Positions 50,423 to 59,843 of a stretch of 64,000 bases of DNA are shown piece after piece. Source of the DNA: an uncultured Alphaproteobacteria bacterium. Its GTDB lineage: Bacteria; Pseudomonadota; Alphaproteobacteria; Rhodobacterales; Rhodobacteraceae. Below the pieces are notes generated by a model. It was given only the letters and a program-made list of their open reading frames with translations, was not told where the DNA came from and did not search any database. The stretch is taken from assembly GCA_902524845.1 (NCBI GenBank), contig CABZEW010000001.1, positions 108,273-172,272 of the forward strand. Direction: 5' to 3'. The translations under genes and the position numbers were made by a program. Positions within the stretch are counted from its first letter, which is position 1. Each line of letters begins with the position of its first letter.

Positions 50423-51811
50423 ATGAATAAATTCGATGCAATAGTTATTGGTAGTGGACCTGGTGGGTATGTGTGCGCTATAAAATTGGCTCAACTGGGA
50501 GTAAAGGTTGCTTGCGTTGAAGGTAATGCTGCTCTTGGTGGAACTTGTTTAAATGTAGGATGTATTCCTTCAAAAGCACTTTTGAACGCTTCCCACAACT
50601 ATCACAACTCAATAGAGAATTTTTCCAAAATGGGAATAGAGGTAGATCGGCCTAGTGTGAATTGGAGTAAAATGCTTAGCTATAAAGAAAGCATGATCGA
50701 AGATAACACTAAGGGAATAGAATACTTATTTAGAAAAAATAAAATTACCCTCATCAATGGGTGGGCAAGTTTCGTCGACAAAAATACAATAAACGTTGAA
50801 GGAAAAAATTTTGAGGCAGACTACTTCGTTATTGCTTCTGGCTCCGAACCCACTACCCTCAATAATGTTAAATTTGACGAAAGAGTAATTGTATCTTCGA
50901 CTGGTGCTCTAGAGTTAAAGAAAATCCCAGACAAGATGATAGTTGTTGGTGCCGGAGTTATAGGGATAGAGATGGGCTCAATATATAGTCGTCTCGGAAC
51001 CGAGGTAACAGTAATAGAATTCTATGATAACGTGCTAAATGGAATGGACCATGACATATCAAAGAATTTTAAAGCCATACTGAAAAAGCAGGGCTTTAAA
51101 TTCCTTCTAAGTTGCTCTGTTTCAAAGATAGCCAAAGAAAAAAAAGGAGTGAAAGTTACTTATGAACAAAGAGATTCCAATAATCAAAATGAATTATCCG
51201 CGGACGTAGTTTTGATAGCCACCGGCAGAAAGCCTTTTACTGAAAACCTAAAACTCGAAAATATCGGAGTGGAGATAAATGCAAAGGGGCAAGTTGAAAC
51301 CGATAGCACCTGGCGAACAGTTGCAAAGAATGTATTTGCTATAGGGGATGTAATACCAGGGCCAATGCTAGCTCACAAGGCAGAAGAAGAAGGTATAGCA
51401 GTGGCTGAAATAATTGCGGGACAAGCAGGGCATGTAAACTTCGAAGTGATACCGAGTGTCGTTTATACTGATCCAGAGGTTGCTGCTGTTGGTAAAACAG
51501 AAAATGAATTAAGAGCAGAAGGTGTAGACATAAAGGTTGGAAAGTTTTCATTTATGGGGAATGGCCGTGCGAAGACAGTTTTTTCTAATAGTGGATTTGT
51601 AAAAGTTATAGCCGACTCTAAAAATGACAGAATTTTAGGAGCTCATATCATAGGGCCTGCTGCGGGAGATTTGATCCATGAAGTATGTGTCGCCATGGAG
51701 TTCGGGGCAAGCACCGAAGATTTAGCGAGAACTTGTCACGCTCACCCAACTTTTTCTGAGGCAGTACGCGAAGCTGCACTTGCTTGTGGAGTAGGCGCCA
51801 TTCATTCTTAA
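50423..51811 (+). CDS. lpd: Dihydrolipoyl dehydrogenase (E3)
   Basis: FAD enzyme reoxidising the dihydrolipoyl group and reducing NAD. The 462-residue protein shows [12 protein letters not shown], the redox disulfide Cys42-Cys47 in [13 protein letters not shown], the NAD loop [32 protein letters not shown], and the active-site base in [10 protein letters not shown]. It is the last gene of the mdh-suc run, 22 bases behind sucB. Confidence 0.97.
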   Translation: MNKFDAIVIGSGPGGYVCAIKLAQLGVKVACVEGNAALGGTCLNVGCIPSKALLNASHNYHNSIENFSKMGIEVDRPSVNWSKMLSYKESMIEDNTKGIEYLFRKNKITLINGWASFVDKNTINVEGKNFEADYFVIASGSEPTTLNNVKFDERVIVSSTGALELKKIPDKMIVVGAGVIGIEMGSIYSRLGTEVTVIEFYDNVLNGMDHDISKNFKAILKKQGFKFLLSCSVSKIAKEKKGVKVTYEQRDSNNQNELSADVVLIATGRKPFTENLKLENIGVEINAKGQVETDSTWRTVAKNVFAIGDVIPGPMLAHKAEEEGIAVAEIIAGQAGHVNFEVIPSVVYTDPEVAAVGKTENELRAEGVDIKVGKFSFMGNGRAKTVFSNSGFVKVIADSKNDRILGAHIIGPAAGDLIHEVCVAMEFGASTEDLARTCHAHPTFSEAVREAALACGVGAIHS

Positions 51812-51838
51812 TATTTTGAAGGTCTTAATTTAAATTTC

Positions 51839-51867
51839 TTGCAAATTAAATAACAAACATTTATCAA
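51839..51867 (+). promoter_or_regulatory. Candidate promoter of the TIGR02300 gene
   Basis: TTGCAA (51839-51844), 17-base spacer, TATCAA (51862-51867), ending 34 bases before the chosen ATG. Both hexamers are four-of-six matches. The message could run on into the tRNA gene. Confidence 0.35.
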
Positions 51868-51901
51868 CATCCAAGGCAATTAACATCGAGGAGAGATGGT
51901 T

Positions 51902-52246
51902 ATGGCAAAAGAAGAATGGGGCACAAAAAGGGTTTGTCCAGAGACAGGCAAACGGTTTTACGATCTTAATAATGATCCCGTAATAAGCCCATATACTGGA
52001 AAAGAAATTACACCTAATAAATCTGCATCCGAAAAAATTAAGACAAAAGTTAAGAGTGCGGAGAGTAAAAAAGATGCAAAGTTCGAAGAATCAGACGAGC
52101 TGCTAAATATTGATGATGATCTAATTTTGGATGAAGAAGCTGATTCATCTGAATTAGAGGATGAGCTTTTAGAAGAAGATGAGCAGGATACGGTGCCATT
52201 AGAAGAGATTACCGATGTACCGTCTTCTGAAAGTGAAGAAAACTAA
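51902..52246 (+). CDS. TIGR02300 family protein (FYDLN domain)
   Basis: A 114-residue protein of an alphaproteobacterial family of unknown function. The N-terminal block KRVCPETGKRFYDLN...SPYTG, with one Cys, is the family hallmark and looks like a degenerate metal-binding knuckle. The rest is low in complexity: a lysine-rich linker, then a strongly acidic tail of Asp, Glu and Ser. I use the ATG at 51902, which is 8 bases from GAGGAG; the ATG two codons earlier is too close to that site. It lies just before tRNA-Ala. Confidence 0.85.
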   Translation: MAKEEWGTKRVCPETGKRFYDLNNDPVISPYTGKEITPNKSASEKIKTKVKSAESKKDAKFEESDELLNIDDDLILDEEADSSELEDELLEEDEQDTVPLEEITDVPSSESEEN

Positions 52247-52290
52247 TTTTAAACAAATTGTTTTAGTGTTAAACTTTAAGAAAAATAACG

Positions 52291-52366
<76 letters not shown>

Positions 52367-52374
52367 AGAAACAA

Positions 52375-52680
52375 ATGAAACAAGCGCGTTTTGAAAAAGT
52401 AGAGCTTAATGAGATTTTACAACTTTACGGTGTTATGGTTTCTCAAGGTCTTTGGAAGGATTACAGCATATCATTTTTAAATGAATTCGCGGTATTTTCT
52501 GTTTACAGGAAAAATTCTGATTGGGCTCTATTTAGTATTAAGAAGACTCCCAAAAACTTGAAATTTGGCCGACTTTATTCGCTAGTTGCAATGGATGGTA
52601 GAATTCTAAAGTGCTCTAATGACTTAAAATCTACGTTAAGGGTATTAAAACATAAAGAACTTAAATTGAACTTAGTCTAG
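52375..52680 (+). CDS. DUF2794 family protein
   Basis: A 101-residue protein with the family pattern F...EL.EIL.LYG.MVSQG.W.DY.IS.L...AVFSV.R......L..I.K.P, then [26 protein letters not shown]2794 is an alphaproteobacterial family of unknown function. The frame is open back into the tRNA gene, but the first sensible start is the ATG at 52375, 8 bases after the tRNA CCA. After tRNA processing the message would have almost no leader. It is followed 11 bases later by the gamma-glutamyltransferase gene. Confidence 0.85.
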   Translation: MKQARFEKVELNEILQLYGVMVSQGLWKDYSISFLNEFAVFSVYRKNSDWALFSIKKTPKNLKFGRLYSLVAMDGRILKCSNDLKSTLRVLKHKELKLNLV

Positions 52681-52691
52681 GAACGCCCTAA

Positions 52692-54278
52692 ATGCGAGAC
52701 TTTCAAAAACCTGAACGCTCTGAAATTTTTTCATCAAATGGAATGATAGCCACCTCTCACCCACTAGCTGCAAAAATAGGACTTGATGCTATGAGTAAAG
52801 GAGGAAATGCAGTAGATGCGGCAATTACTGCTGCTCTTATGCTAGTTTTGTGTGAGCCACAGTCGACGGGTCTATTTGGTGATGCATTTGCGATAATAAA
52901 ATCCAAAAAAGCAAAGGGTATTATAGGTCTAAACGGGTCTGGGAAGGCACCGATGGCTTTGTCCAGTAACACCTTGTTATCAAAGAATAAAAGAGAGATT
53001 CCTTTAGAAAGTGTTCACTCTGTTACCGTGCCAGGTGCTGTATCTCTCTTCGAAGAGATTGCGAACAAATTTGGAAATCTCGGGTTGAAAGAACTATGTG
53101 CAGAACCAATAAGGTATGCTGAAGAGGGAGTAGTGGTTAGCCCTCGCGTTTCATTTGACTGGAATGTTAACAGCAAAAAACTTATTGGGTCTTCTGAGAA
53201 ATTTTATCTAAATTCTGGGAAACCATATAAGGCTGGGTCTTTATTTAAAGCTCCAATGCAGGCTGAGGTGTTTAGGAAAATAGCATCTCATGGATCCAAA
53301 GGTTTTTATCAGTCAGAAATTACAACTGACCTTGTTAACTCATTAAAGGAATTAGGCGGATTACATAGCCTTGCTGATTTTGAAAACGTGAAAGTTCAAT
53401 ATGTTGAGCCAACTTATGCAGATCTAAAAGATGGAAGTACATTAATCGAATTGCCGCCAAATGGTCAGGGTTTAACTGCAATAATGATGAAGAAAATGAT
53501 GCAATTTTGTAATATTGACCGATTTAGTGCAGGCTCCTTTGAAAGAGTTCACCTAGAGGCTGAAATAGCCAAAATAGCCTATTCAGCTAGAAACAATTTC
53601 ATTGGAGATCCTAATTTTTCTGAAGTCAAACAGAATGTATTTTTGGATGATCTATACTTGGAACAATTGTCAAAAGAGATTTCTTTAGGGAAATTATTAA
53701 ATCATAATCTTGGAGATGAATTTTTTACTCGGCATAAAGATACCGTCTTAATTTGCGCGGCCGATAATGCCGGCAATGCAATATCTTTAATTTTCTCAAC
53801 ATTCCATGCCTTTGGGTCTGGATTATCCTCTAAAAAATATGGGCTACTTTTCCATAACCGTGGTGCGGGCTTTGTTTTAAAGAAAAATCACCCGAATGAA
53901 TTACTGGGTGGCAAAAGACCTCTCCACACAATAATCCCCGCTATTCTTAAAGAAAAAAATGGAAGCATAATGCCTTTTGGTGTCATGGGTGGGCAATACC
54001 AAGCTTGTGGACATGCCAGAATTTTAAGTAATATAAAGGACTATGGCATGGGATTTCAAGAAGCATTAAACTTCCCACGAAGCTTCTATTTTGATGGAAT
54101 TTTGAACATAGAGAGAGGCTATAGAAAAAACATCAAAGAGAAACTAACTGAGATTGGTTATAAAGTCGAAGAAGCAACTATACCGATAGGAGGGGCACAG
54201 TTGGTCCGAATTGACTCTACTGGGGTGTTAATAGGGGCGTCGGACCCCAGAAAAGACGGATGTGCGCTAGGATACTAA
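52692..54278 (+). CDS. Gamma-glutamyltransferase family protein
   Basis: An Ntn-hydrolase of the gamma-glutamyltranspeptidase family, 528 residues. The N-terminal half has SHPLAAKIGLDAMSKGGNAVDAAIT and ESVHSVTVPGAVSLFEE. The probable self-cleavage nucleophile is Thr351 in KDTVLICAADNAGNAIS, and the second half contains NELLGGKRPLHTIIPAIL and the oxyanion region GVMGGQYQACGHARIL. No signal peptide is visible, so this looks like the cytoplasmic YwrD-like branch rather than the secreted glutathione-degrading Ggt. Substrate may be glutathione or a gamma-glutamyl metabolite; not certain. Confidence 0.87.
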   Translation: MRDFQKPERSEIFSSNGMIATSHPLAAKIGLDAMSKGGNAVDAAITAALMLVLCEPQSTGLFGDAFAIIKSKKAKGIIGLNGSGKAPMALSSNTLLSKNKREIPLESVHSVTVPGAVSLFEEIANKFGNLGLKELCAEPIRYAEEGVVVSPRVSFDWNVNSKKLIGSSEKFYLNSGKPYKAGSLFKAPMQAEVFRKIASHGSKGFYQSEITTDLVNSLKELGGLHSLADFENVKVQYVEPTYADLKDGSTLIELPPNGQGLTAIMMKKMMQFCNIDRFSAGSFERVHLEAEIAKIAYSARNNFIGDPNFSEVKQNVFLDDLYLEQLSKEISLGKLLNHNLGDEFFTRHKDTVLICAADNAGNAISLIFSTFHAFGSGLSSKKYGLLFHNRGAGFVLKKNHPNELLGGKRPLHTIIPAILKEKNGSIMPFGVMGGQYQACGHARILSNIKDYGMGFQEALNFPRSFYFDGILNIERGYRKNIKEKLTEIGYKVEEATIPIGGAQLVRIDSTGVLIGASDPRKDGCALGY

Positions 54279-54285
54279 TTATTCG

Positions 54286-54612
54286 TTAATGCATGATGTC
54301 TGACAAAAGATAACGCCCTTTAGATAAGCTACCGAATATTTGCTTTACTTCTGGGTGCCCTATTGGTTCACCGCTGTCATCATAAAGTAAATTTTGCTCT
54401 GACACATATGCAATGTAATAGCTAGAGTCGTTCTCAGCTAGTAGATGATAGAATGGTTGGTCCTTTTTAGGCCTATGATTTTCCGGGATAGAGTTCCACC
54501 ATTCCTCTGTATTATCAAAAGTAGGGTCTACGTCAAATATGACCCCTCTGAAAGGGTGTATTCGATGTTTCACCACCTCACCTATGGAAAATTTTGCATT
54601 TCTATTTAGCAT
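54286..54612 (-). CDS. hspQ: Heat shock protein HspQ
   Basis: A 108-residue YccV-like protein, known in E. coli as a Lon specificity factor that also binds hemimethylated DNA. Motifs are AKFSIGEVVKHRIHPFRGVIFDVDP, then QPFYHLLAENDSSYYIAYVSEQNLL and GEPIGHPEV. It converges with the gamma-glutamyltransferase gene (7 bases between stops) and is divergent from the next gene. Confidence 0.93.
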   Translation of the reverse strand: MLNRNAKFSIGEVVKHRIHPFRGVIFDVDPTFDNTEEWWNSIPENHRPKKDQPFYHLLAENDSSYYIAYVSEQNLLYDDSGEPIGHPEVKQIFGSLSKGRYLLSDIMH

Positions 54613-54638
54613 TTTTTCTACCTTTTAGACCAAACCCT

Positions 54639-54667
54639 TTGACTTTTAAATAATCGAATTTTAAAAA
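54639..54667 (+). promoter_or_regulatory. Candidate promoter of the transglycosylase-lipoprotein gene
   Basis: TTGACT (54639-54644; five of six -35 bases), 17-base spacer, TAAAAA (54662-54667; four of six). Transcription would begin about 56 bases before the ATG at 54730. Confidence 0.38.
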
Positions 54668-54729
54668 GATACAAGAGCCATCAATATTGAATAATAAATT
54701 AACTGGCGATCTAAGTACAATAACTTTCT

Positions 54730-55305
54730 ATGTTAAAAAAAACTTTTTTAATTTTTTTCCTTTTTAATTACTTTTTCATCTCCGGTTGTATGGGTATTCC
54801 AAGAAATCAAGAAGACGCATGCTCAATATTAAAGCAGAAGAAGAGCTGGAGATCCGCATTAAAGAAAACCGAAAGAAAATGGGGAGTCAGCCCCGGAATG
54901 CAACTTGCCTTTATAAAAACAGAGTCAAATTTCAGACCGACTGCTCGAACGAAAAGAAGATATTTTCTTGGCTTGATCCCCTCTGGTAGAATTTCGTCAG
55001 CCTACGGATATTCTCAAGCACTAGATGGTACATGGAAAGAGTATAAAAAACGCACTGGGAAGAGGTACCACAGAAGATCTAATTTCGCACACTCAACAAA
55101 CTTTATCGGATGGTATGTGGACAAATCTAATAGATTGTTAGGAATACCGAAAAACAATGCTTATCTTCAATATCTAGCCTATCACCAAGGTCAAGCAGGA
55201 TTCAAAACAGGAGCATACAAAACTAAAAGTGGCTTGTTAAAGGTAGCGAAAAAAACAGCTTATAATAAAAAGATATTTGATAGACAACTTAAAAAATGCC
55301 TGTAG
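54730..55305 (+). CDS. Lipoprotein with lytic transglycosylase (SLT) domain
   Basis: The 191-residue product begins with a lipoprotein signal (KKTFLIFFLFNYFFISGC, lipidated Cys20). The mature part is a compact SLT domain: WGVSPGMQLAFIKTESNFRP with the catalytic Glu65, then ISSAYGYSQALDGTWKEY replacing the usual GLMQ stretch, and a C-terminal YLAYHQGQAGF in place of AYNAGP. It would cleave peptidoglycan at the outer membrane. Basic, tyrosine-rich composition throughout. Confidence 0.85.
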   Translation: MLKKTFLIFFLFNYFFISGCMGIPRNQEDACSILKQKKSWRSALKKTERKWGVSPGMQLAFIKTESNFRPTARTKRRYFLGLIPSGRISSAYGYSQALDGTWKEYKKRTGKRYHRRSNFAHSTNFIGWYVDKSNRLLGIPKNNAYLQYLAYHQGQAGFKTGAYKTKSGLLKVAKKTAYNKKIFDRQLKKCL

Positions 55306-55319
55306 CTTTCAAATTAGGG

Positions 55320-55346
55320 TTGACTAGACAACCAGGTGTTTATAAC
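55320..55346 (+). promoter_or_regulatory. Candidate promoter of the ATP synthase F0 operon
   Basis: TTGACT (55320-55325) and TATAAC (55341-55346) are each five-of-six matches to the sigma-70 hexamers, but the spacer is 15 bases, shorter than the optimum of 17. It lies just after the stop of the lipoprotein gene and 34 bases before atpI. Confidence 0.5.
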
Positions 55347-55380
55347 GTTTCTTTAGTTAAAAATACGAAAAAGTCTTAAA

Positions 55381-55674
55381 ATGAATAAATTCTCCAAAAA
55401 AGCGAATTTGGAAAAACTAGACAAAAAAATAGAGGGGTTTAAGTCTAAAAAAGAGAAAGACAAACCGAAACGGTTGAAAGTTCAAAACGATGGATGGAGA
55501 ATGGTTGTTGAACTTGTCACCGGAATGCTTTTAGGGTTAAGTTTGGGAATAGCACTTGATTATATTGTTGGAAGCGAACCTATATTTTTAATAGTATTTT
55601 CTCTACTGGGCTTTATGGCTGGCGTGAAAACAATGATGGCTACAGCAAAAAAAATGAATGAAACAAATAACTAA
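55381..55674 (+). CDS. atpI: ATP synthase protein I (AtpI)
   Basis: A 97-residue assembly factor for the c-ring. A lysine-rich N-terminal region (1-37) is followed by two hydrophobic helices: MVVELVTGMLLGLSLGIALDYI and IFLIVFSLLGFMAGVKTM. It heads the F0 operon as in other Alphaproteobacteria. No strong ribosome binding site. Confidence 0.88.
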   Translation: MNKFSKKANLEKLDKKIEGFKSKKEKDKPKRLKVQNDGWRMVVELVTGMLLGLSLGIALDYIVGSEPIFLIVFSLLGFMAGVKTMMATAKKMNETNN

Positions 55675-55688
55675 AACATAATAGATAG

Positions 55689-56432
55689 ATGGAAAAACAG
55701 TCAGCCTTTAATATTTATCCAATGGATCAATTTATCATAGAACCGATACTTATGGGTGAGAATTTGGAGTGGTATTCCTTTACAAACCAGGCCTTGTGGA
55801 TGCTTATTAGCCTTGCAGCAATTTCATTTGTGTTTATATATGGATCACGAAAACATCAACTAGTACCAGGGCGACTCCAGTCTGTAGCTGAACTAATGTA
55901 TTTCTTTATTAGGGACATGATAATCGATATAGCTGGTCAGGAAGGCCTGAGATACTTCCCATATATATTCACACTATTTATTTTAATTTTATTCGGTAAT
56001 GTCCTGGGTCTTCTACCTTACAGTTTCACATACACTAGTCATATCGCTGTGACCGGATTTCTAGCACTTTCCGTGTTCATTGCAGTTACGTTAATCGGTT
56101 TTCTGAAAAATGGTTTTGGCTTTTTGAGCCTTTTTTGGATCAGTAGCGCTCCACTAGCCTTGCGACCGATATTGCTGATTATTGAAGTAATTTCTTACTT
56201 TGTAAGGCCAGTAAGCCACTCAATTAGGCTCGCTGGTAACATGATGGCAGGACACGCAGTGATAAAAGTATTTGCAGGTTTTGCTGGAGCCTTAGGATTA
56301 GGAGCAATCGCACCTATCTTCGCAATTACAGCAGTTTACGGACTCGAAATGCTTGTTGTGGTAATACAGGCGTACGTATTTACCATATTAACTTGTGTTT
56401 ACTTAAATGATGCTTTGCATCCAGGTCACTAA
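55689..56432 (+). CDS. atpB: ATP synthase F0 subunit a
   Basis: Proton-channel subunit. The 247-residue protein has five to six helices and the essential Arg180 in [13 protein letters not shown], which faces the c-ring glutamate, plus [16 protein letters not shown] and [18 protein letters not shown]. Starts 14 bases after atpI. Confidence 0.96.
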   Translation: MEKQSAFNIYPMDQFIIEPILMGENLEWYSFTNQALWMLISLAAISFVFIYGSRKHQLVPGRLQSVAELMYFFIRDMIIDIAGQEGLRYFPYIFTLFILILFGNVLGLLPYSFTYTSHIAVTGFLALSVFIAVTLIGFLKNGFGFLSLFWISSAPLALRPILLIIEVISYFVRPVSHSIRLAGNMMAGHAVIKVFAGFAGALGLGAIAPIFAITAVYGLEMLVVVIQAYVFTILTCVYLNDALHPGH

Positions 56433-56455
56433 TTATTTTATAAAGGAGCAATATT

Positions 56456-56695
56456 ATGGTTGATGGAAACTTAGTAGAAATGGGGAAACTTATAGGGGCA
56501 GGTCTTGCTTGCACAGGAATGGGAGGAGCAGCTATAGGCGTTGGACACGTCGTTGGAAACTTTCTTTCTGGAGCCCTTAGGAACCCAAGTGCCGCCTCTG
56601 GTCAGACTGCAACGATGTTCATAGGTATAGCATTTGCTGAAGCTTTGGGGATTTTTAGCTTTTTAGTTGCGTTGCTATTAATGTACGCAATGTAA
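56456..56695 (+). CDS. atpE: ATP synthase F0 subunit c
   Basis: A 79-residue hairpin protein forming the rotor ring. Two helices are joined by the polar loop ALRNPSA (Arg42-Asn43-Pro44); the proton-carrying carboxylate is Glu62 in FAEALG. The first helix has the GxGxGx packing glycines. The residues that would make a sodium site are not evident. An AAAGGAG ribosome binding site, the best in the operon, fits the need for many copies. Confidence 0.96.
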   Translation: MVDGNLVEMGKLIGAGLACTGMGGAAIGVGHVVGNFLSGALRNPSAASGQTATMFIGIAFAEALGIFSFLVALLLMYAM

Positions 56696-56713
56696 TTAAG
56701 CCGAAGAGACTAA

Positions 56714-57184
56714 ATGGCTTCAACTTCAAATAACGATGCGGTGGGGATGCCGCAACTTGATTTCTCCACCTTCCCTAACCAAATATTTTGGTTGGTTGTC
56801 TTTTGTGTGATTTTATTTGCAATTGTGAAGTTGTTTATCATTCCAAGGATGGAAGATATTTTTGCTAATAGAAGAAAAATAATTGATGGCAACATAGCGA
56901 AAGCCGAAGAAATAAGGATAAGAATAAGTGAAATAGAAAAGCAGATTGAAGAAGAGATTGGAAAAGCTAAGGCACAATGTGATGATATTATGAATACAAG
57001 CGCAAATAATGTAAAAGAACAAATGTCTATAGCATTAGAAGATAGTAAAACCGCTACTTCTCAACTGATTAATGAAGCACAAGGAAGATTAGAGGAACTT
57101 AAAGATGGATCAGAAGCCGCTATAAAAAAAATATCAGAAGAATTAGCAAACGAAATAATAAGTAAGATTTCCAGAGGAAAATAA
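56714..57184 (+). CDS. atpF2: ATP synthase F0 subunit b' (peripheral stalk)
   Basis: One of two b-type stalk subunits used by Alphaproteobacteria and phototrophs. The 156-residue protein has an N-terminal helix (about 22-40, QIFWLVVFCVILFAIVKLF), the conserved IPRMEDIFANRRKIIDGNI, and a long charged helix. Follows atpE by 18 bases. Confidence 0.92.
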   Translation: MASTSNNDAVGMPQLDFSTFPNQIFWLVVFCVILFAIVKLFIIPRMEDIFANRRKIIDGNIAKAEEIRIRISEIEKQIEEEIGKAKAQCDDIMNTSANNVKEQMSIALEDSKTATSQLINEAQGRLEELKDGSEAAIKKISEELANEIISKISRGK

Positions 57185-57214
57185 GTTCAAATGATAATAT
57201 TAAGAGACTTTGTT

Positions 57215-57799
57215 ATGAAACCTAGATGGTTCCTGCTAATACCCCTGTCTGTTGCACTTTCATATAAGGCAAGTTATGCGGCTGGGTCTGAAAAGATGTT
57301 TAGTTTAGATAATACAGATTTTGTTGTTTTAATTTCATTCTTAATATTTGTGAGTGTTTTGATTTATTTCAAAGTTCCTTCCATTGTTGCAGCCCATTTA
57401 GATAAAAGATCCGATGATATTCATAATGAAATTGAAAAGGCGAGTGAGATTTTGGAAGAAGCAAAGAAGATTCTTTCTTCAATTGAATCTGATCATATAA
57501 AGACAAACGAAACTATTTCACAGATGATCACTAATGCAAAAGATCGCGCAAGAGAAGAAGAAGCGAAGGCTAAAAAACTTATTGAAGAATTAATGAAAAA
57601 TAAACTTTCATCTGCCAAAGAGCAAGTGAAGTCAAATGAAAGAAAAATTCTTGAGGAAATAGAAAAACGTGCAATAGATTTGAGCATAGAAAAAGTGCGA
57701 GAAATTTTGTCTAAAAGTATGTCTGGGAGTGCTTACGAAAAATATTTTGATACTTCTATCAAATCTGTAGAAAAAGGCTTAGAACAAGTTTACAGTTGA
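57215..57799 (+). CDS. atpF: ATP synthase F0 subunit b (peripheral stalk)
   Basis: The second stalk subunit, 194 residues from the ATG at 57215. It opens with a signal-peptide-like segment (KPRWFLLIPLSVALSYKASYAAG) before the true membrane helix (DFVVLISFLIFVSVLIYFKVP), then a charged coiled coil. AAGAGA lies 7 bases ahead of this ATG. An ATG at 57191 would add eight residues and also has an AGGAAA site, so the start is not certain. Last gene of the operon; the F1 genes are not in this window. Confidence 0.9.
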   Translation: MKPRWFLLIPLSVALSYKASYAAGSEKMFSLDNTDFVVLISFLIFVSVLIYFKVPSIVAAHLDKRSDDIHNEIEKASEILEEAKKILSSIESDHIKTNETISQMITNAKDRAREEEAKAKKLIEELMKNKLSSAKEQVKSNERKILEEIEKRAIDLSIEKVREILSKSMSGSAYEKYFDTSIKSVEKGLEQVYS

Positions 57800-57856
57800 A
57801 ATTTTGTAAGTTGGCCATGTAAATATATCATCATCACAGCGCAAAAAAAAATCGCA

Positions 57857-58846
57857 ATGACAGATAAAAAAAAATACCAAGTGGCTGCAATAGGAAACGC
57901 TATGCTAGATGTCTTGTGTGAAGTTCCTGAACCGTTCCTTGACAAGGAAGAAATTTCGAAAGGTGTAATGAATTTAGTCTCAAGGGAAAGATCAAATAAT
58001 ATTTTAAAATTAGTAAGGCCACTAAAAGAGACAGCCGGGGGATCAGCTGCTAATACTATTTCAACTTTAGCTAAGCTGGGTTTAAAAACCGGCTATATTG
58101 GAAAAGTAGCTGATGACCTCAAGGGAAAAATCTTTAAAAAAGATTTGATGGATGACTCAATTTTTTATAATACTGAATTTCTTGACAAAAGAAATTCTGA
58201 GTCAACTGGCAAGTGTATTGTTTTGATCACTCCTGATAAAGAAAGGACAATGAATACATATCTCGGAGCCACCGAATATCTTTCAGAGATTGATATAGAT
58301 GAAGAACTTATTGCTCATAGTGAATGGTTGTATCTTGAAGGTTATCGGTTTGATGGACAAGAAAGTAAAGAAGCGTTTTATAAAGCTATTGAAATCGCAA
58401 AAAACAATAATACGAAAATTGCATTCACACTTTCTGACAGTTTCTGCGTAGATAGACATAGAGCTGATTTTATTTCTCTACTTAATGGCTCAGCGGACCT
58501 CGTATTTTGCAACGAGGACGAGTTAAAATCGCTATACCAAGTCGAAGATATTGAAGCGGCTCAAAAATTCATTGCAAATACCATTAATTGCGTTGCCTGC
58601 ACTAGTGCAGATAAAGGTGCGTACTTATTTCAGAGGTCGTCGATAAGACGAATTTCTGCAAATAAAGTATCTGTAATTGACACCACAGGAGCCGGAGATA
58701 ATTTTGCTGCTGGTTTTTTGTATGGCCTCTCAAAAAAGCTCCCCTTAGAGAGGTGTGCTGCTTTTGGAAATGAAATAGCTGGCGAAGTGCTAAAAGTTTA
58801 TGGCCCAAGGATAGAAAAAAGCTTGAAAAATTTTCTTATGCGTTAA
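57857..58846 (+). CDS. PfkB-family sugar/nucleoside kinase (adenosine kinase-like)
   Basis: A ribokinase-fold kinase of 329 residues. PfkB signature one is GGSAANTISTLAKLG and signature two is DTTGAGDNFAAGFLYGL, with the catalytic Asp in GAGD. The lid region (KCIVLITPDKERTMNTYLGA) resembles adenosine-kinase-like members common in Alphaproteobacteria. Substrate could be adenosine or a sugar. Its stop shares TTAA with the convergent ABC gene. Confidence 0.88.
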   Translation: MTDKKKYQVAAIGNAMLDVLCEVPEPFLDKEEISKGVMNLVSRERSNNILKLVRPLKETAGGSAANTISTLAKLGLKTGYIGKVADDLKGKIFKKDLMDDSIFYNTEFLDKRNSESTGKCIVLITPDKERTMNTYLGATEYLSEIDIDEELIAHSEWLYLEGYRFDGQESKEAFYKAIEIAKNNNTKIAFTLSDSFCVDRHRADFISLLNGSADLVFCNEDELKSLYQVEDIEAAQKFIANTINCVACTSADKGAYLFQRSSIRRISANKVSVIDTTGAGDNFAAGFLYGLSKKLPLERCAAFGNEIAGEVLKVYGPRIEKSLKNFLMR

Positions 58847-59787
58847 CGATTATTTTTATTTGTTAATAACTTGAAAACGTCAGCCAAATCAGCTTCCTCT
58901 GTTGAAAGATCTATTATTTCTAATCCCTGAGATTTTAAGCATTCAAGTATTTGATCGATTTTAATTTCATTTCTATTATAAGATATTGATAATTTTTGAT
59001 TTTGATGTTTTTTTAATCTTGCTTTCTCAGGAAGTTTAATTTTATCAGGGTCCAAATTATTAAATTTGATATTTAAAACTTTTAAATTCACTTTTGCAAG
59101 TAAATCGCTTGTGTCATTACAGGCAATTAATTCTCCTTTGTTTAAAATAGCGATCTTCTCACAAAGGGCTTCTGCTTCTTCGAGGTAATGGGTTGTTAAG
59201 ATAATTGTTGTTCCCTTTGCATTTAAATCCTTCATATAATTCCAAAGCATTTCTCTTAACTCGATATCTACTCCAGCTGTTGGCTCATCCAATATCACCA
59301 CCTCCGGCGCGTGGACAAGAGCTTTTCCAATAAGTAATCTCCTTCTCATCCCGCCAGAAAGAGACCTCATATAAGCGCTAGACTTTCCCTCCAAGCCGAG
59401 TTTCTTCAATATCTGATTGATCTGTCTATCTGATTTTCTCACACCATAGAGACCTGCTTGAATATTTAGGCTCTCATAGGGGGTTAAAAATGGATCAAAG
59501 TTTGTCTCTTGAGGGACTACTCCAATACTCCTTTTAAATTCTCTTACATTGATATCCTGGTCTATATGCCTTATTTTTACTATTCCAGAGGTTTTAATCA
59601 CTAATCCAGCTAAAATATTTATCAGAGTTGATTTTCCTGCTCCGTTGGGTCCTAAGAGACCGAAGAAGGAACCTTTTTTGACTTGCAAGTCCAATTTTTC
59701 AAGCGCTACCACCGGTTCATTTGCGTCATTACTTTTATACACTTTCCGTAAATTTTGAACCTCTAGGCCAAACTCTGTTTTGATCAT
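58843..59787 (-). CDS. ABC transporter ATP-binding protein (ABC-2/NatA type)
   Basis: A single ATPase domain of 314 residues with Walker A GPNGAGKSTLI, the Q-loop GVVPQETNFDPFLTPYESL, signature LSGGMRRRLLIGKAL, Walker B VVILDEPTAGVD and the switch His in TTHYLEEAE. A C-terminal 80-residue extension follows, as in ABC-2 exporters. No permease gene accompanies it: downstream is the convergent kinase gene and upstream the divergent zinc-finger gene. Its partner must be elsewhere in the genome. Confidence 0.9.
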   Translation of the reverse strand: MIKTEFGLEVQNLRKVYKSNDANEPVVALEKLDLQVKKGSFFGLLGPNGAGKSTLINILAGLVIKTSGIVKIRHIDQDINVREFKRSIGVVPQETNFDPFLTPYESLNIQAGLYGVRKSDRQINQILKKLGLEGKSSAYMRSLSGGMRRRLLIGKALVHAPEVVILDEPTAGVDIELREMLWNYMKDLNAKGTTIILTTHYLEEAEALCEKIAILNKGELIACNDTSDLLAKVNLKVLNIKFNNLDPDKIKLPEKARLKKHQNQKLSISYNRNEIKIDQILECLKSQGLEIIDLSTEEADLADVFKLLTNKNNR

Positions 59788-59843
59788 ATTTTCTCTTCAC
59801 TTTTATAGTAGCAATGGAGATAAAGTATGTTATTTATTCTCCT

